A DNA stretch of 64,000 bases from Thozetella sp. PMI_491 (GCA_021432635.1 MU270031.1:2118-66117), one strand, 5' to 3'. Numbered from the stretch's first letter, positions 48,352-60,577 are shown. Numbers and translations: made by a program. The notes: generated by a model from the letters alone, not told the origin.

Positions 48352-49585
48352 CTTGGCGGAGATCCCGGCTGGCCGGTCGGGGAGGAAAGAGTACAAATGG
48401 TTATACGTGGTGATGCGACTGCGCCTGAACCGACAGGACGAGCTGTTAACAGAGCTGTATCGCGATGCGATGGAGCGAGAGAGTTGTCTGGAGCTCGCGC
48501 GTGGCGAGCGACGAGATGGGGACGGTAAAGTGAAAGCTCTACCAGTAGAGCATACGATCTGGCCAGCAAGTAGCCGCGATGAATATGCGACGCGGTCAAA
48601 GCGAGGTGCTCCAAATGAACCAGCGATGCTGTGCGAGAGCTTGAATGGAAAAGAAAGAAGGTTTGTCAACAGGGCTGCGGATGAAGGCGTGAGGAGAGGT
48701 TAGATGGGCAGAAGGTCGGGGGAGGAAGGCGTGGTACTTGATCATCTGCTATGCGTCATCCTCCAGTAGGGTCAGCTGGCCGAGAGCTGAGGAAGCAAGT
48801 TGATTTAGCTGAGCTGAGCTGCCTACTTCCGGAGCAAAACGTCGCGGGGAGCCAGTCACAGTCGGGTGAGCGTAGGAGCTCTGTACCCCGCGGTCGGGGT
48901 CCAGAGCACCTGGCATCACCCCGCCGGCTATACTTCGGTGCCAGTATTCACGAGCTCAGCGCATTGCTTCTATTTCCAGACCCTTTGATAGAAACCTTCC
49001 ATCGGTTGAGGCCCTAAAATAGTGTAAAATCCCATTAGATAGACAAAGGGCTTTAATACAAATCATGCTCATGCATCTTTTTTTCTCTGAGCCCCCAAGC
49101 ATTCTTCATAGATCGTGAGGGCCCTCTTAAGAAGAAAGGGTCGAATTACTAGTAGCACTATTTGGGTAAGTATGTACCGTACATACAGCAAGGTAGGGGC
49201 CCGTTTTTAGCAGGCGACGCGTCTTGCACGCGGTCCACGAGAACCGCCCCTGGTTGCTCCCCCCTATCAAAACCCTAGGCTCGCCCTGCCTGCTGGCCAG
49301 AGCCACAACCCAAGGCGCCTAACCTTACCGGCACCTAGATTGGCCTATCCAGAGCAACCCCGAAGCGATTGGGCGCACGCTTGTAGATTCCTCCTTTGCC
49401 GGCAAACGTGTCGAGCCAGATACCCAACCGCCAGCTCCTTTCATCGAGTCAACCTTGAGCGTCTTGAAATTGTGTGGCCCTTGGCACCGTCTAGCTTTCT
49501 TCAGCCGAGGCCAGCCCAGGAATTCGAGAAAACCCAGCCAATAGATAACTCTCCACGGTCGACTTCCTCTCCTAAAGCCGCCAAT
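48352..49585. other. divergent intergenic region between Atg7 and dCMP deaminase genes
   Basis: A 1.2-kb spacer with both promoters. A perfect 8-bp inverted repeat with a one-base spacer (GTATGTAC-C-GTACATAC) lies near 49170-49186. No gene recognised. Confidence 0.5.
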
Positions 49586-50783
49586 ATGTTCATTGGAATT
49601 ACAGGAAGTAAACAATCCCCCTGGAGCCCCTACCAACATGGCCACAGCACTGACATGTGACCAAGGTATCTGTGCTGGCCGGGAGAGCGTGGCCGAGTAT
49701 CTCATCAACAAGCATGGCTTTGTGCGTCTCTACGTGGTTCCTCAGCGCAAGGGCACTGAACCATCGGCAGCCAGCGCCCGCCAGCTTGCGAAAGGCACCC
49801 AAGATAGCTCCCTGGTTTTTGAATCCGTAGAGGAGCTTCTCGAGCATGTCACAAAAGAGTGGCGCAGGAACTGGGTCACAACCTATATCTTGAGCGAAAA
49901 AGTGTTAGATCAGTTTATCCGCCGCCCATTCTTCCTGCTCGTCAGTGTCGATGCTCCCCTGACCACCAGGTGGAAGCGCTATCAGTCGAAAAGAGCAGCG
50001 GGTGCTTCCGGCTCCAGCGACACCGGGACCACCATCTCCAATCTCTCTGAATTAGACATTGCTGGCCAAACAAACGGCGCACCGGATGACCACGGTGACT
50101 TCTTCAATGCAACGGTGAACACAAAGCCCACAACCTTGGAGCACTTTGCCTCTATTTCGGATGCTCACCTCTACGACCCTGCATCCGGAAAGCTGCCGCT
50201 GATTTCTCGCGCCACCTTGCGTCTTGTCAACAGTTCCTCCCATCTGCCACAACTCTATGCCGCGCTCGACGATGTCGACCTTCTCAACGAGGACCGCCTC
50301 CGTCCCTCGTGGGATTCGTATTTCATGGCGCTTGCCTCCCTGGCCGCGCAGCGTTCGAACTGCATGAAACGCCGCGTTGGATGCGTTGTGGTGCGTGACA
50401 AGCGCGTCATTAGCACCGGCTACAACGGTACGCCACGCGGGTTGCCCAACTGTGCCGAAGGAGGCTGTCCGCGTTGCAACCAAGGCCAGGGGTCGGGCCA
50501 TGGCCTGGCCACTTGCCTATGCCTCCATGCCGAAGAGAACGCGCTGCTCGAGGCAGGCCGGGACCGGGTGCACGGGGATGCCGTGCTCTACTGCGACACC
50601 TGTCCCTGCCTGACCTGCAGCATCAAGATCGTTCAGGTCGGCATCCGCGAAGTTGTCTACTCGCAGGAATATTCTATGGACGGTGATACAGCGACGGTTT
50701 TCATGAAGGCGGGAGTTAAGTTTCGGAAACTGGTCCCGCCAGCGAGTGGCCATATCCATCTAGAGAACATCCTTGCCGAGTAG
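49586..50783 (+). CDS. DCD1: dCMP deaminase, 2 exons
   Basis: Deoxycytidylate deaminase, which supplies dUMP for thymidylate synthesis. Exon 1 is only 22 nt (49586-49607); a 58-nt intron follows; exon 2 is 49666-50783; 379 aa. The joined start MFIGITGSICAGRESVAEYL carries the P-loop-like N-terminal domain characteristic of fungal Dcd1. The C-terminal deaminase domain begins near WDSYFMALASLAAQRSNCMKRRVGCVVV and contains the zinc site HAEE (H295, catalytic E297) and PCLTC (C322, C325), plus the extra Cys/His cluster (CAEGGCPRCNQG...H) typical of this enzyme. The open frame of exon 2 runs upstream through the intron, so an ORF caller would place a false start at 49593. Domain order and length match the family. 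Confidence 0.95.
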
Positions 50784-51894
50784 TCGGCTACAAATGAGAA
50801 ACGGCAAAATGGTCGAGACACCATTGGGTTCGGTATTACCAGTCCTCCACTACCGCTTGCACGATCTATCACTACGGGTAACGGACGAAGGCAAAGCTGC
50901 AGAGGCCCTGGCAAGCTTGATTTGGAAACAAAGAAACAAGGAAAGACAAGAAAATGGGGTGAAGCAAGCCGCTAGCAGACGGGTATTAATGCTAGGGGGT
51001 GCAAACAGACACCTCGTAGGCTGTGTTTGTCATTGAAACGCATGTCCCCGCATTCGCAAATACTCTGCATCATGAGGTCGAGGCATCTTGGGAAACTGTT
51101 AGATGAGCCCCTTGTAGACGATACTAAGAATATGCCTGGCTCGAAAGCTAGGTATCCCTAGACATTTGGAACGACCTATTGTCCCATGAACGCAATGCCT
51201 TGCAATCTTGTAGATCATCACTCTGGAGAGCCAAGACGATAGGAATGGCACCGCAACACTTGGGCTCCGCAGTCTCGTGGATAACAATGTCCAAACAAGC
51301 CTCCTCCCAATGGCTGATGGTATACACGAAGTAGCACCAAAGAATCGAGGGCGACAAGAGGAGCTTCAGCGTCCCGCCCGAGGCCGACAGTAAGCGTTCA
51401 GATTGCATTTGATTGCGCAGGGGAGGGTTCGGTAAAGCGGACGAGCAGTCTAAGGAGGTATCGATGTGAATATTAGGAAATTAAAACTGTACAATCGCAT
51501 GTCGTGCAAGTCGTGGTCCCCCGGGGGTATCACTTCGTCCATCGACATAAAGCTTTAGTACAAAACCACAGACGGCATCAACCGTCAGCCATTTCTGGAC
51601 CAAGCTCGCGCCCGGTCCATGGCGCTCATCTCCCCGGCAGAGTGCAGTGGGAAGCGAGAGCCCAGACGATCCAGGGATACCTGACGGACTTGGATCGCTG
51701 CAACTCGATCGTGTCCCCCGCTTGGCGGTCCGTCCCGTGCGCTCTCCTCCCTTCCTCTCCCCCTCCATTGCTACCAAACCCAGCAGTGAGCGGCATCTAA
51801 GAGGTCGAGGCTCCTAGGCACCATCCTCTGCCAGATGATAAGAGGCGTGGGCTAAGCCACTCCTCTGTCTCGCTCCGGAGCATGCATCTCTTGA
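50784..51894. other. intergenic
   Basis: 3' flanks of dCMP deaminase and of the small membrane-protein gene. Minus-strand frame 51148-51408 (86 codons) was considered but has no recognisable content. Confidence 0.5.
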
Positions 51895-52083
51895 TTAAAA
51901 CTGCTGCTTGTTGGCCTTGCGAGCGGCCAGCTTCTTGTGGATGAAGAGAGATATGAGACCAATGGCGACAATTCCGACAATGCAGAAGACGACGATGACG
52001 CCAGACTCCTCCGAGGCCCAGCTGCGCTTGGCGATCTGGGCGAAAGCGTCGCGAGCGACAACAGCGGTGTGAACAGCAGGCAT
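51895..52083 (-). CDS. small single-pass membrane protein
   Basis: A 62-aa frame starting MPAVHTAVVARDAFAQIAK. After a short amphipathic N-terminus comes one transmembrane helix (SGVIVVFCIVGIVAIGLISLFI, about residues 29-50) and a basic tail (HKKLAARKANKQQF). Such small membrane proteins are widespread and uncharacterised in filamentous ascomycetes. The frame is open further upstream (to 52179), but a likely 3' splice site (ATTCTAG) lies six bases before this ATG, which suggests an intron in the 5' leader and supports this start. Function unknown. Confidence 0.65.
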   Translation of the reverse strand: MPAVHTAVVARDAFAQIAKRSWASEESGVIVVFCIVGIVAIGLISLFIHKKLAARKANKQQF

Positions 52084-53908
52084 GATGTCTAGAATGCCAC
52101 AGTTAGCAATTGGTGCCGCGCAAGCAATGGACTCCGAATAATTATGTCGTGCTGAAGAGCCAAAAAGTAATATGAACACGCCCTGTGGTTAGTTCCAACG
52201 GCCCAAGGGCCTTGGAGGGGAAAGGTTGTTATCGCCCGCCACATCCGTCATCCAGAGCCTCCATGATGAATAATATTGTGTTTTCCCCCGCCCTCGCCGG
52301 CGAGAAGCGATATGCGACCAACAAAAACTTCCTCCAGAATGGAACAGCGCGTCGCAGAGTTGGTGCTAGCAACCACGGACAAGGAATAAAAAAAACCCCA
52401 ATGTTTACCTTTTGTTTCAAGCTTGGCGCTGGGATTAAGCTATAGCTATGTCGCGAAGCTGGGGGGTTTTGTTTATCAGTGGCTTGGCGTGATAGCAGGA
52501 GCGAAAGCCTAGCGGGTGCTGCGAACGACACAAGACGCGATGTAGAAGAGGGATCGTAGGGGATCAATTGACTTTAGGGGAGAGCGGTCTCTTCTCTTAG
52601 GGACTGTCGAGTGAGGTTGCAGGAGAAGAGAGGGAAAGGAAGGAAAGAGGAAAGGCGGGATCAAGAACGCAAGCAGATGATCGAAGGTGGAGCCTTGACC
52701 TGCAGGAAACCAAAAAAGCTTGTCCGTCCTGTGAAGTGGCAGGGGTCCCTCGGTGCGCGAATTTCTGAGCAGGCGGACGGCACTCTGAGCGGCGCCGTTG
52801 GGTGCACGCACGGCTCTTACGGCAACGCGGGGAGGGGAACGGGTTGCAGGCTGAGATACTAACAAGGGCTCGCAGTCTGGTGATGGTTTGGAGATTCGCA
52901 CCATTTGCCACCACGCCGCCTCGCCGCTGGCCAGCGGCTCTCGGAAGGGATTGCGGGAGATGGCATTTGACAATAGGGACGGCAGAGACGGACTTACTAA
53001 TTTGGCGGAGAGCCGTGTGGAACTTGACGAGGGCGAGCAAGCGAGAGCGCGCCTCGAAGTCTGGGTTGATGCTAGCTAAAATATGGAGGATCGAGCTTTG
53101 AGAAGGTCCCGGACGGGAGAGCTTGGGTCGTGTGGAGGTGGATCGCTGAGGGATGGAGCTTTCCGCCGCCGTGATTGGCGATCCCGAACCCCCGTGGGTC
53201 TGTGTTTTGGTTCTTGGACGATTGGAGTGGGGCACAAACTGAGTGAGCACGCACCGGGGGAAGCCACGAGCAACACCTTCGGCGCTGAGCGAATTGGCCC
53301 GGGACCTGCTCACGCAGCGCCCCTGGCCGGCACCCAAGGCACCTCGCTGCGCTGATCGTCCGAGCGTATCACTATCACCGAACCACGGCGAGGGCCGAGA
53401 TTTGGGGTCCTCTTTTCTTGGCAGAGACATTGGGCATTGGCAGGGCTTGGTATAACCGACCTAGTACATAATAACTAATCCCTTGACACGCTTGCACGCC
53501 TCCCTCGTGTCCTCCGGGGCGCCTTCGGTCCTGGCACGCAGACACCGACACACAAGCCCGGCGGAATCCCCGGGGCTTTGGGCTTGGGCCATGACTGACG
53601 GCATGCGTGCTGTGCTCTCTTACTAGTAACCGAGACCAGCTTAGAAAGAGTGGTGGGCTTGGCTCCGACGTCATCATACATAACATAGATGACAACGGTC
53701 AGATGGTCGGGACTTCACGGCCGCACGGGGCGAAAAACGAAGAAAAAAAGAGCTCATTCCTAGAACGAGGCAAAAAGAATGCGATGGATCTGAGACTATG
53801 TACATCTGGGCGTTCTGGGCTGCCGACACCAAGACCCCATCGAGCAACCCTGTTATTGCTGCTCCCTTGCTCCCGACTCCGTTGCAATGCTCATTCGAAA
53901 AATGCTGC
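52084..53908. other. intergenic
   Basis: No supportable gene. Long overlapping frames near 52597-53430 exist on both strands but encode biased, Arg/Ser/Pro-rich products without family resemblance. Confidence 0.45.
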
Positions 53909-54928
53909 CTAGCAGGTGATGGGAGCTGGCCCCGGCGCCGTGTACGGCTTGCCGCCCATGTCGGGAGTGCCGGTGGGGCCATAGATCTAAGAAGCTGGTT
54001 AGTCTTCATTTCATCTTAAAAAGCCCTCACCCGAGGATGGACAGAGAGGTCTTTTTTTTCCCCCTCCCCTGCTCGCCTTCCCCTCTCTTCCAAGCCTCCT
54101 ATTTCCGCAGCCAGGCTTGGCCGGTACTTGGCCTTACATGGCCGCCAGCGCTGAGCCAGCGCGGACAGGGGCAAAGGGGGGCGAAGTAAACAGTGCAGAC
54201 ACTCACGTTGATGTGGATACCCGGGTCCTCCGCCTTGTATGCGCCGGGGAAGCTGACAGTCGACCCGGGCGTGAAGGTGCCCGAGCCGGAAACCTCGATT
54301 TGGGCGCAGGACTGGTAAAACTGGGCCGAGCCGGCGGTCTTGGCCGAGTGCAGAGCGAGGATCTCGGCGCGCATCAGGTACTGGCCCGGAGCGATGCATT
54401 TGGGCATGTTGAAGTAGACCCAGCCGTTGTTGGCCATCATGTTGTCGACCCCCCACTTGCGGCTGCTGGTGTCAAAGGCGTCCTGCCAGATCTTGAACCA
54501 CTTGAGCCCGCTCGTTCCCACGTTGGCGGCGTTGTCGACCTTGGCAAGGTACACCATAGCGGGGCCCTTGTGCGACTTTGCAATCGGGTTGTCCGGGTCC
54601 CCGGCGAACTGGGCGCCGCCGATGACATGCTGCCAGTACGTGCCGATCCGGTCTCCCGGCGCCACACTTAGAACCGTCTTGGAGCTCGACCCGGGCTGGC
54701 CGCAAATCATGTTGCTCGAGGTGACATCCTGGACCGGGTTGTTGTTGTTCGGCGCGCGCAGCCCGGTGAGCTGACCGGCGTCCTTGCCGTTAATGGAAAC
54801 TTTCTGCTAGTGGTCAGCATGTGTCTCTTCGTTCACGGGGGCACAGGGTGGCTTTAGGGTACCTGGAAGATGCAGTGCGCCTCGACGGCAAGGCCGTACG
54901 CGAGCAGGGAGGCCAGAGAGAACTTCAT
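53909..54928 (-). CDS. AA9 lytic polysaccharide monooxygenase (GH61), 3 exons
   Basis: Secreted copper enzyme that cleaves cellulose or related glucans oxidatively. Exons 54928-54863, 54803-54207, 53986-53909; all junctions phase 0; 246 aa. The signal peptide MKFSLASLLAYGLAVEA ends at residue 17, leaving His18 as the mature N-terminus, which forms half of the histidine brace. The second copper His is H100 in IAKSHKGPAMVYLAKV; H174 and Gln183 and the axial Tyr185 lie in ILALHSA...AQFYQSCAQI. Cysteines C56 and C188 are placed for the conserved disulfide. QDVTSSNMICG is a typical AA9 block. There is no linker or carbohydrate-binding module; the protein ends PAPITC right after the catalytic domain, in a short third exon. 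Regioselectivity cannot be read. Confidence 0.95.
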
Positions 54929-56964
54929 CGTGACCCAGCTTAGACTTGAGGTGAGACTCTGGAGGCTACGGACCAGGTAAATCAGGACGTGGTCATCAGT
55001 GGACGATGCCAAACACTATATACTCCCGTCCGGCACCATACCCGACGAACAGGTGTTGGCGCCGCAACGCGCATTGCCTGCAATTCCCTCCCAACGTACC
55101 CATCACACCCCATCCCAGACAAGGTGAATTAGGGAAATATATTACGCCGAGCCTGGATCCCTGCTGCTTCGAGAAGAGCACGCCGCTGCCCCCGCGAATG
55201 GCTGCGATGCCGATGCGTGGTTGACACCCTTCGGCAATCTCACGTCGCGGGGCCCCAGACTTTCTCAGTGCCGCCACTTTATTCAGATAGAATGTCAATT
55301 TATATTGCTTCGGAGCTGGCGAGGGATGGCAGGCCGTAGGCCCCGCGCGCTGCTGCCCAGTCGCATCAATGCCGCCCAGTACGGCAAGCCCCCATTTAGC
55401 CAATATCGGTGCCGAGTCACGAGAGGTCGACAGGTAGCGCTATAGTATACGAACCGCACCAGAAATGAGACCAAGACGGAAGCAATACCATCCAGGCCGG
55501 GATGCTACTTGCAGTCTCTCTTGGAGCAGATAATGTGATGTCAACGATATCCTGGTATCCTCAACGTTGCCTTGGGAATGAACCGACCGAAGCGAGGCAA
55601 GTCCTGAACCGGGGAGATGTACCGTTACTCCTACGTATATTGCGTCCTCCAAGGTGCAGTAGCACTAGTCTGTGTTCTTGTTAACTCCTAAACTGCCTCT
55701 ATTCCCCCCGTGCAGGTCAGCTGGCCTCGGTTGTATCGGTTTGCGCTCATCGAGGTGGGCGTTGAAGCTTGGAAGAGCCGGAACAACTCAGAAACGGTAC
55801 CGGGGATGCATATTGGTGCCAAGAGATGCCATAGCAAGGCACGGGAAGCATCTTTCTCATACCAACAAAGGCACTTTGGCCAGATTTCTTGGGAACCATT
55901 GTGCTGCGCCCTAAGATAAATACAATTTCACTTGGGCCAAGGCCACGAGTGGTACACGGCCAAAACTCGGCTTCTCTACTAAATTTATGCCAGAATGTTC
56001 AAAACTGTTGTATCAAGATGTCAAGAGGTGAACCGTTATATTTGGTACATCCATGAGCTAACTTGAAAGACTTCCGCGCGCAGCCAAGTAGAAACCGCGC
56101 TATCAATCAACGCTTGAGCCACTACCATCTACGCGTCATTCACAACAGAATCAGTAGTTTATCTACCATAATAGTTCTCATCAAGACTAAGGAAGAAATA
56201 TCGCAGTGGGCCGAGCTTCAGGGCCTAGTATATATGCTCTATTGGTCTCAAGTCGGGTGATACTGGCCAGAATTGGACTCCGTGGTCGTCTGCTCACTCA
56301 TTTCATGGCTTTAACTCGTGGACAATATAGCTAGATGGCGAGGAAGTGAGAAGCAGATTAGTGCCTTAGAAACAGGTCTTTCGCTTGTCCTCAGATGTAG
56401 CTCAGGGATGGGTAGCCCGGGTGTGGGGAGGTTATGCTCCATTACATTATCATCGGGTTAGACATTCCACTCTGCACATCGTAACGTGCGCTTAGGGCTA
56501 CAGTATAGGGGCAGGCAAGAAAAGAAGTCATATAGCTTTGAAGCACGAATAAGCAAGAGTTTCAGAGAATGGAGCCTCACAGCTGACATAATAGGGCCAA
56601 GATGGTGTGTATGATCTTAAGTATTAGTTGACGTGGATAGGATTTGGCCGGAAATATGAGCGAGAAATCTGGCAGCTATGACCAAGGGCATTGAGGAAGG
56701 AGAGTATTGGTGCAACTGTCCAACTCAAAGAAAGCACCAGGCTTTTAGGGATAGCCTCTAAAGCGGGCAATGGCTTGGAGCTTCGGAAAAAGTGGACCGG
56801 CCAGCGAGAAATTGCTTAAACGCATAACTGGAGCAGGACCGACCTTCGGGCCAATCAGGCACTTGCATTTGTCAATCAACTCTCGATCAGCTTTTGACGA
56901 CACAGACATCTCTCCGAGGTAAACTGCTCAATTGACTCCGCCATTGCTCGACACACCCGCAGCC
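54929..56964. other. intergenic, AA9 promoter and complex I subunit promoter
   Basis: Upstream of the AA9 gene lie a TATA box and, near 55233-55248, overlapping GCGGGG/CTGGGG hexamers on the two strands that match the carbon catabolite repressor CreA consensus SYGGRG. The span 55920-56850 is AT-richer and holds no recognisable gene. Confidence 0.5.
55017..55022 (-). promoter_or_regulatory. TATA box of the AA9 gene
   Basis: On the minus strand, GGGAGTATATAGTG places TATATA about 90 bp before the AA9 ATG. A strong TATA box is usual for highly inducible secreted-enzyme genes in these fungi. Confidence 0.5.
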
Positions 56965-58007
56965 ATGGCGAGCAAGCTGTCACCAGCCTTCCTTCGGGCG
57001 GCCGTCCGGTCCGCCGCCCGGGCGCCCCGATCCCAAGTCCGCACATTTTCCCTCACATCCCGACGGTCGAGCGACACCCTCATGGTTGTACGTGGTCTTC
57101 CCCCAGCTCCTGAAAGTCCCTACCTACGTCGTCGATGCTTGCTATCGGTCCCTGGCCGCTCAATGGATGCAATTGACACTGGTCCACCGCCCCCGCGGGG
57201 CGTGGCCGGCCGTGATGAGACGAACCTTGAGCTGACCTTGCCCCCGTCTCCATCTAGCATCGCAACACTTCCGACAACAACCCGGACATCCCCTTCAAGT
57301 TCACGCCGCAGAACGAGAGCATCATCACCGAAATCCTTAAGCGTTACCCACCCCAGTACAAGAAGGCGGCGGTGATGCCGATCCTCGACCTGGGCCAGCG
57401 GCAGCATGGCTTCACCAGCATCAGCGTCATGAACGAGGTGGCCCGGATCCTGGAGATGGCCCCCATGCGCGTGTATGAGGTGGCCTCTTTCTACACCATG
57501 TACAACCGAACGCCTGTGGGCAAGTTCCACGTACAGGCTTGCACGACGGTACGTTCGCATCGCCGCTTCTCCTCCCCGCGAGACCCAAGAGAGGAGCCAG
57601 TGACGAAGGGAAGAAAAAGAATGGGAAGCTAACTGGCCGTGACAATGCAGACTCCCTGCCAGCTCGGCGGCTGCGGTAGTGATGTTATCGTTAAGACCAT
57701 CAAGGAGGAGCTCGGAATCAAGCAGGGCGAGACGACCCCCGACGGTCTCTTCACCTTCATCGAAGTCGAGTGCCTCGGCGCCTGCGTCAACGCACCCATG
57801 GTACAGATCAACGACGACTACTACGAGGACCTGACGCCCGAGACGACCAAGTCACTGCTGACCGCGCTCAAGGAGAGTGTGACGGACGTGAGCAAGGCGC
57901 CCAAGCCCGGCCCGCGGAGTGGGAGAGAGACGTGCGAGAACAGCCAAGGCATCACCAACTTGACAAGCGAGCCGTGGGGTATCGAGACGACGCGGTCGGA
58001 TTTGTAA
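56965..58007 (+). CDS. NADH:ubiquinone oxidoreductase 24 kDa subunit (complex I), 3 exons
   Basis: Mitochondrial complex I peripheral-arm subunit (NuoE/NDUFV2 family) that holds the N1a 2Fe-2S cluster. Exons 56965-57087, 57258-57548, 57651-58007; both junctions phase 0; 256 aa. A mitochondrial presequence is evident ([20 protein letters not shown]...RTFSLTSRR). The mature part starts near [20 protein letters not shown]. Conserved blocks are [18 protein letters not shown] and [13 protein letters not shown]. The four cluster cysteines are C136 (VQACTT), C141 (TPCQLGG), and the ECLGAC pair (about C179 and C183), followed by [10 protein letters not shown]. The C-terminal RSDL end is usual. The ATG at 56965 was chosen because it opens the targeting peptide; the frame extends upstream only from a TTG. 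Confidence 0.96.
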
Positions 58008-58301
58008 GCCTAGCAACTGGGGGCAGAGAGGGAGAGTACACGGGGGGCCGGAACTGCGAGGGAATAGATGGTTATGTACATAAAACCCTGTATTGTGACT
58101 CGAGTACTGCAAACAAAATTTCCTAGACAATGAGGCCTTCCACCCGCGATGCGAATTACCGAAGGTAGTAATGTGTGACCCCCGTATTTTCAATGATTTT
58201 TTCTGATGACTAGACGCACCCGTTTCGTATGCATCCATAATCCGTTTAGAATCTCCCCGATACGGATCTACGCAACGTCCCTCGCTGGCGGGTAGACACC
58301 C

Positions 58302-59930
58302 TTAACCCAGTCTCAAAATCCAGCCGTCTCCCAACCGCTTGTTATTGTCATCCAGCCCTCCCCAAATCACGATGCCATTGTCCTCGAGATCCTCGACCGT
58401 CCCGCTCGCAATCCACCCTCTGGGCACAGGACCCTCGAGAGAATCATCATCTTCGTCGTCGTATGGACCCATCTCGACTTTGATCCACTTGCCGTCGCCC
58501 GTCTTCCGGCCGACCGCGTTCATGACCGAGTCGGTAAGCGCAAGCGCCGACATGCCTGACGGCGGGATTTTGAAGGCCCAGACGTCGTTCAGGTGCTTTC
58601 CTGCAGCTTCGTGACCGGAGCCGGAAGCCTCTCGTTCGCCGAAGGCTACGACGAGGTAGTCGTGTCCGCCACCGACCTTGATCGCGTTGAGGGACGACAC
58701 GCTCCGGTGGCACGGCCATAGGTCCCCTCGTGCGAGCGGTGCCTCCGCATTGTCCTCTTCCTTGTAGCCCACATTCTCCCGTCCCTGGACCAGGCTCTCC
58801 CAGCCCCCTCGGGCAGAGACGGTCACCTCACCCGCGCTGGTAGCATCGTTGAAGACATCCAGTCCGAGCTCGAGGAAGTCCAGCTGCCCGCCCTCTTGGG
58901 TCTCTCCATTGAAGCCGCCAAATCGATATAGGCGGCTGTGGTTAATAGCAAGCGCGGCTCCGCCCCGTGGCTTGCCTGGTGCGTCGGGCAGCTTCTGCCA
59001 CACCCGGCTATGCACGTCAAACGCCCAGACATCCGAGGCTCGGCCCTCTTCTAGGCATCCTCCATGGATAATGAACGTTCCATAGCCGTCCGAGTCTTCG
59101 TCCCGCGCTTTGTCGGCAACGTTGCCTACGATCGGAGCCTGCGGGATGCCCGTCTCCTCCGTGTCGCCCACCACCCACTCGCGCCAAGCTTCTGCACGGG
59201 TCGTCGGTTTATGGTGTGTGGACGCTCCGCGGCTGAACTCCCGGGGCTTATCTGTGGCCACGGCCGAGTGGAAGCTGCGAGGCGCCGGGACGCTGGGCTT
59301 GGCGTCGGCGATCGGAGAGTCCGGTGAGACGGGCGACGCAGGGTCCAGGTAGGACCATAGATTCGTGCGCGTGTCGAACACCCATACGCGGCCGCCTTCG
59401 TCAAGCGGCTTAGACTCGGGGCCGGCCCGGCCGCCAAACAAAAAGATCCGGTGCCCAATGACGCCAGTAGCATGGCCGACGCGGGGAACCGGCACTTCGC
59501 CGAATGCAGACGGCACGGGCCGGGCAGGAGCCTTGCCCTTCTCCGGCTTGGCACTCCCGCCCTCTTCCGAGTCAAGCGGAATGTCCGAGAGGTCCTTGTC
59601 GTCGGCTGTCTCGCCAGCGCCGGCAGCCTTGGCTGGTTTGGCCTTTATTGCGTAGTAATCCGCTGAAGCGCCACTCGCTGCGAGGGTTACGGTGTGCATG
59701 TCATTGTCGACAGGCTTGCGCGGGGCTACCTCCCCGCCAAAGATGTAGACGGTGCCGCCGACCACGTCGAGGGAGTGAGAGGACCGTTTGAGGGGAGGGA
59801 CTGAGATCTTCTCCCAGGTACCCTTCAGGCCGGGGGTGCGACCGGGGCCGAGGGAGGGGATCGCAGGTAGAGACTGGCCGACATTGTGGAGGAAGTCGGT
59901 GGTCCGACGCTTGATGAGATTGAAATCCAT
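58302..59930 (-). CDS. kelch-repeat protein
   Basis: Intronless 542-aa protein predicted to fold as a kelch-type beta-propeller. Kelch signatures are RSSHSLDVVGGTVYIFGG (about residues 49-66), VPRVGHATGVIGHRIFLFGG (near 150-170), VWVFDTRTNLWSYL, PAPRSFHSAV, GTFIIHGG...DVWAFD, PRGGAALAI...LYRFGG, LNDVWAFKI and a final GIVIWGGLDD. The repeats are interrupted by acidic or Ala/Lys-rich inserts. Similar fungal proteins are annotated only as kelch or galactose-oxidase-like; no catalytic cysteine-tyrosine pair of galactose oxidase is evident. The start at 59930 (MDFNLIKRRTTDF) was chosen; the frame extends to a TTG at 59960. It is convergent with the complex I gene (294 bp apart) and divergent from the tyrosyl-tRNA synthetase gene. 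Confidence 0.88.
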   Translation of the reverse strand: MDFNLIKRRTTDFLHNVGQSLPAIPSLGPGRTPGLKGTWEKISVPPLKRSSHSLDVVGGTVYIFGGEVAPRKPVDNDMHTVTLAASGASADYYAIKAKPAKAAGAGETADDKDLSDIPLDSEEGGSAKPEKGKAPARPVPSAFGEVPVPRVGHATGVIGHRIFLFGGRAGPESKPLDEGGRVWVFDTRTNLWSYLDPASPVSPDSPIADAKPSVPAPRSFHSAVATDKPREFSRGASTHHKPTTRAEAWREWVVGDTEETGIPQAPIVGNVADKARDEDSDGYGTFIIHGGCLEEGRASDVWAFDVHSRVWQKLPDAPGKPRGGAALAINHSRLYRFGGFNGETQEGGQLDFLELGLDVFNDATSAGEVTVSARGGWESLVQGRENVGYKEEDNAEAPLARGDLWPCHRSVSSLNAIKVGGGHDYLVVAFGEREASGSGHEAAGKHLNDVWAFKIPPSGMSALALTDSVMNAVGRKTGDGKWIKVEMGPYDDEDDDSLEGPVPRGWIASGTVEDLEDNGIVIWGGLDDNNKRLGDGWILRLG

Positions 59931-60577
59931 GGTGTAGCCGTCGTTGCGAGATACAGGCAAACGGGCTCTGGTGATAGATGGTAGCTTGGATGTCGTGGTT
60001 GTCGGAGCTCGTGAAGGGCACCGGCGGCTATAAAGGTGGCGTCACCTCAGACGGGGACCACCAGGATCTGTGACGTAGCTGCATCCGCCCCTGCAATACG
60101 GATACATTGTGGCACATGCAATTCGATCTCGGGCGCAGGAGCTCCAAAGATGGTCCATCAATTTGTATGATGTGGCGTATTAGGGCCTAGGTACCGTATC
60201 ATACAGCAGTAAATCCAATTGATATACTATTGCGGAGGCACTTCCTCTTTGTCCGATACTATATGGGAAATAACAATGAGTTTGGTCCATCCCGTGAGCC
60301 GCCACCCTTGCGTTCACGTCAGTATGGCAGCAAGGTACCTACTGGCAATCGATCGCAAAATGGCGGGGCAGTTTCATGCCAAGACGGCCAGAACACCCTT
60401 ACCGTCCGGGAGGCCACGTGACTAGGCCAGACCCCTGAGTCACCCCCTCCATGGCTGCCCCTCCCCCTCCTTCGCGGGCGTGTATCGACACTTTTTTTTG
60501 GAGCAACACATTTGTTGACTTTACCCCTTCTAGCCCACCACAGCACGGTCAGCCATTTCCCGGACACTGCGAAAGTC
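59931..60577. promoter_or_regulatory. divergent promoter, kelch gene / tyrosyl-tRNA synthetase gene
   Basis: A 647-bp spacer between two divergent starts, so both promoters must lie here. CCTAGGTACCGTATCATAC occurs near 60185. No additional reading frame of note. Confidence 0.6.

Noticed and set aside
52597-53430. 277-codon minus-strand frame
   Set aside because: The opposite strand is also open in several frames here, the product is Arg/Ser/Pro-biased and matches no family, so it looks like a chance frame in GC-rich DNA.
56395-56470. tRNA-like stretch (GTAGCTCAGGG ... GGGTTAGACATTCC)
   Set aside because: An A-box-like word is present, but no proper B box, acceptor stem pairing or anticodon arm could be drawn.
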